Source: UBA9676 sp963837105 (GTDB lineage Bacteria > Actinomycetota > Actinomycetes > Streptosporangiales > Streptosporangiaceae). Taken from it: a DNA stretch of 64,000 bases. The first letter of the stretch is position 1, and each line of letters opens with the position of its first letter. Below the pieces are notes generated by a model. That model worked only from the letters and a program-made list of their open reading frames with translations. It searched no databases and was not told the DNA's origin. Shown here piece after piece: positions 62,851-64,000 of this stretch. Location: NCBI GenBank assembly GCA_963837105.1, contig CAWIMG010000035.1, positions 1 to 64,000 on the forward strand. Direction: 5' to 3'. The position numbers and the translations under genes are program-made.

Positions 62851-63144
62851 TTAGTCCGTGAGGTCGAGTTTCCAGAGGACCACGATGCCGATCACGATGG
62901 CTGCCAGGTTCAGCCCGATCCCGATCAAGGTAAGGGCCTTGTTGTTCGCGGTGTGATCACTCAGGCGCTGCACGCCGCCCAGCCCCAGGACGACGCCGGT
63001 CAGCGCAGCCAACATGCCCAACAAGGGCACCCAGCTCAAAAGGAGCGACGCCAGGCCCAGCACGAAGCTGGCGTCACCGAGGCCGTTGCGGGGGAACTGG
63101 TGCGGCGCTGGCATGTGCGTCTGCGTTTGTGTCACTGACCCCAC
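62851..63144 (-). CDS. DUF4190-like two-helix membrane protein
   Basis: The 97-residue product starts with a polar Pro/Gln tail and has two or three helices: ASFVLGLASLLLSWVPLLGMLAALTGVVLGLGG and LTLIGIGLNLAAIVIGIVVLW (cores under 20 residues quoted as VLGLASLLLSWVPLLG and IGIGLNLAAIVIGIVV). The pattern A-xxLGxxSL ... GxxLGxxG is the DUF4190 type. The GTG start has GAGAGGGG upstream. Function unknown. Confidence 0.65.
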   Translation of the reverse strand: MGSVTQTQTHMPAPHQFPRNGLGDASFVLGLASLLLSWVPLLGMLAALTGVVLGLGGVQRLSDHTANNKALTLIGIGLNLAAIVIGIVVLWKLDLTD

Positions 63145-63259
63145 CCCCTCTCACGGCTCATTCCAGCCAATCCGGGCAGGGCTGGGAAGGGTCTTTGGGC
63201 AGGCCAAACGTCCTCTACCGCGCCGATGAGTAAACCGCCCAAAAGGTTGGTGATCGCGC

Positions 63260-63301
63260 TCAAGTCCCCATCTCTTCCCGCAGCGCGCTGACATCGGGCC
63301 T
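63260..63301 (-). pseudogene. C-terminal fragment related to the 63732 protein
   Basis: In frame it reads RPDVSALREEMGT and stops, close to GPDVSELRQEMGI at the end of the gene at 63732-63887. No start is attached. It shows the local small-gene array has been duplicated. Confidence 0.5.
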
Positions 63302-63311
63302 GCCGGGCTGG

Positions 63312-63518
63312 CTAGCTGCTGGCGTTGCTGACGGTCCTGGGCAGGGCTATCCGCTCAGCCACCACCTCGGCGGGCAGCGGGGGGCCGTCCTCGGGATTGG
63401 CCCGGTAGTCGTGCCGGCCAGGTGGGCGGGTCCTGGCAGCGGGCTGGGCCGTCTGCTCGCCGCCCTCACGGATCGGCGGGCCGTCGTCCGGGCTGGTGCG
63501 GTAGCGGTTCGGGGACAT
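63312..63518 (-). CDS. Small hydrophilic protein with YRTSPDDGPP-type motif repeats
   Basis: Start ATG 63518 with GAGGGAG upstream. The 68-residue product carries YRTSPDDGPPIREG and later YRANPEDGPPLPAE, two copies of one motif, and ends RTVSNASS. The same motif stands in the next gene upstream. No family is recognised. Confidence 0.55.
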   Translation of the reverse strand: MSPNRYRTSPDDGPPIREGGEQTAQPAARTRPPGRHDYRANPEDGPPLPAEVVAERIALPRTVSNASS

Positions 63519-63528
63519 GGCAGCTCCC

Positions 63529-63732
63529 TCAGCCGGGGTAATCCGCGAGGCAGCCGTTGGTATGGCTACGGGGCGGGGCTGGCTGCGGCACCTGCCCGGC
63601 CAGGGGGGCGGGGAAGCCGTCAGGGCTGGTGCGGTAGGCGTGTGCCCTGGCCGGGGCCGCTGCGGGGCCTGAGCGGCCTCTGCCCGCACCTGCGCCGCGG
63701 TCCTGGCACGATTCGGCCGTCTTTGCCGTCAT
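63529..63732 (-). CDS. Small hydrophilic protein with YRTSPDGFP motif
   Basis: Start at 63732, sharing its A with the stop of the preceding gene (TGATG). The 67-residue product is rich in Ala/Gly/Arg and contains YRTSPDGFPAPL, a form of the motif in the neighbouring gene. Function unknown. Confidence 0.5.
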   Translation of the reverse strand: MTAKTAESCQDRGAGAGRGRSGPAAAPARAHAYRTSPDGFPAPLAGQVPQPAPPRSHTNGCLADYPG

Positions 63733-63887
63733 CAGATTCCCATCTCCTGCCTCAGCTCGCTGACGTCGGGGCCGTCGTGGTAGCGCCGCCGGGCTGCCGA
63801 TGCCCAGGAGATGGCGACCTGTTCGAGCACCCCGGCTGGATCTGCTGACCGCCCGGGGTGTCCACTCGTGGACTCGTTGAAGCACAT
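63732..63887 (-). CDS. Small protein ending in GPDVSELRQEMGI, possibly longer to the right
   Basis: From the ATG 63887 the product has 51 residues with VLEQVAISWASAARRRYHDGPDVSELRQEMG (core DGPDVSELRQEMGI). Open frame extends upstream past 63950, so the start is uncertain. Its ending is repeated at 63260-63301. It is coupled to the 63529 gene by TGATG overlap. Confidence 0.5.
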   Translation of the reverse strand: MCFNESTSGHPGRSADPAGVLEQVAISWASAARRRYHDGPDVSELRQEMGI

Positions 63888-64000
63888 CACCCCGAGTCCC
63901 GCTCGTGTCCTGGTGCGGCGGGAGCAGCTCGCCGGTGCCGCGCTCGGACCCGCCATCCTGGCCGGGGCAGGGGTGCGGGGGACGGCACCAGGCGGCGGGC

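Noticed and set aside
1..64000. CRISPR arrays, rRNA genes, riboswitches
   Set aside because: No regularly spaced repeats with unique spacers, no rRNA-like stretches and no riboswitch core that I recognise were found on either strand.

Overview
The window is very GC-rich, uses GTG starts often, and carries gene families typical of high-GC Gram-positive bacteria: a DUF1906 glycoside-hydrolase-like protein with SH3 repeats, Tat lipoproteins with the SRR motif, a Rieske oxygenase locus, a fragment of a DevS/NarL-type kinase and a GntR regulator of integrative elements. It is almost certainly chromosomal DNA of an actinomycete (Actinomycetota); the sequence alone does not show the genus. Many otherwise conserved genes are broken by single-base insertions or losses, mostly in G/C runs. 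These look more like consensus errors of a draft assembly than gene death, so the affected genes are listed as frameshifted rather than dead.

Layout. 1-7.7 kb: tail of an amidohydrolase, a membrane spermidine-synthase-like protein, a COG4705 membrane protein, a lipoprotein, the methionine sulfoxide reductase pair msrB-msrA, and a secreted DUF1906 protein. 7.8-12.1 kb: a MarR regulator overlapping two half-ABC exporters that form a heterodimer with one degenerate ATP site. 12.3-18.9 kb: a fused xanthine-dehydrogenase-type molybdoenzyme, a carboxymuconolactone-decarboxylase-like protein (frameshifted), and two Tat lipoprotein enzymes, an agmatine deiminase and an amine oxidase. 18.9-23.1 kb: a class I glutamine amidotransferase and a SWIM-SNF2 helicase.

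23.3-34.1 kb is the most coherent metabolic locus. A CocE-type hydrolase and a TetR repressor diverge from two FAD oxidoreductases and a Rieske oxygenase. Two copies of the same palindrome (TGACTGANAGTCA) sit in the shared control region. A convergent peptide-type ABC importer (binding protein plus two permeases, no ATPase in view) follows. I infer inducible uptake and oxidation of one small substrate, perhaps an N-methylated amine or a peptide-like compound.

34.5-41.7 kb: a GH15 glucoamylase/trehalase-like enzyme, a VOC protein, a flavin disulfide reductase, a cyclic-nucleotide-domain histidine kinase, and a SnoaL protein divergent from a MarR regulator with clear palindromic operators. 41.9-58.4 kb is an accessory stretch bounded by a 24-bp direct repeat that resembles a tRNA 3' end, with a tyrosine integrase just inside the right copy. 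It holds a broken glycosyltransferase-like gene, an IS remnant, an ABC-2 exporter next to a truncated response regulator, a P-type ATPase fused to a hemerythrin domain, and several frameshifted genes. 58.4-64 kb is a run of small, mostly uncharacterised genes around a GntR-type DNA-binding protein that has three direct repeats in its upstream region, as in actinomycete integrative elements.
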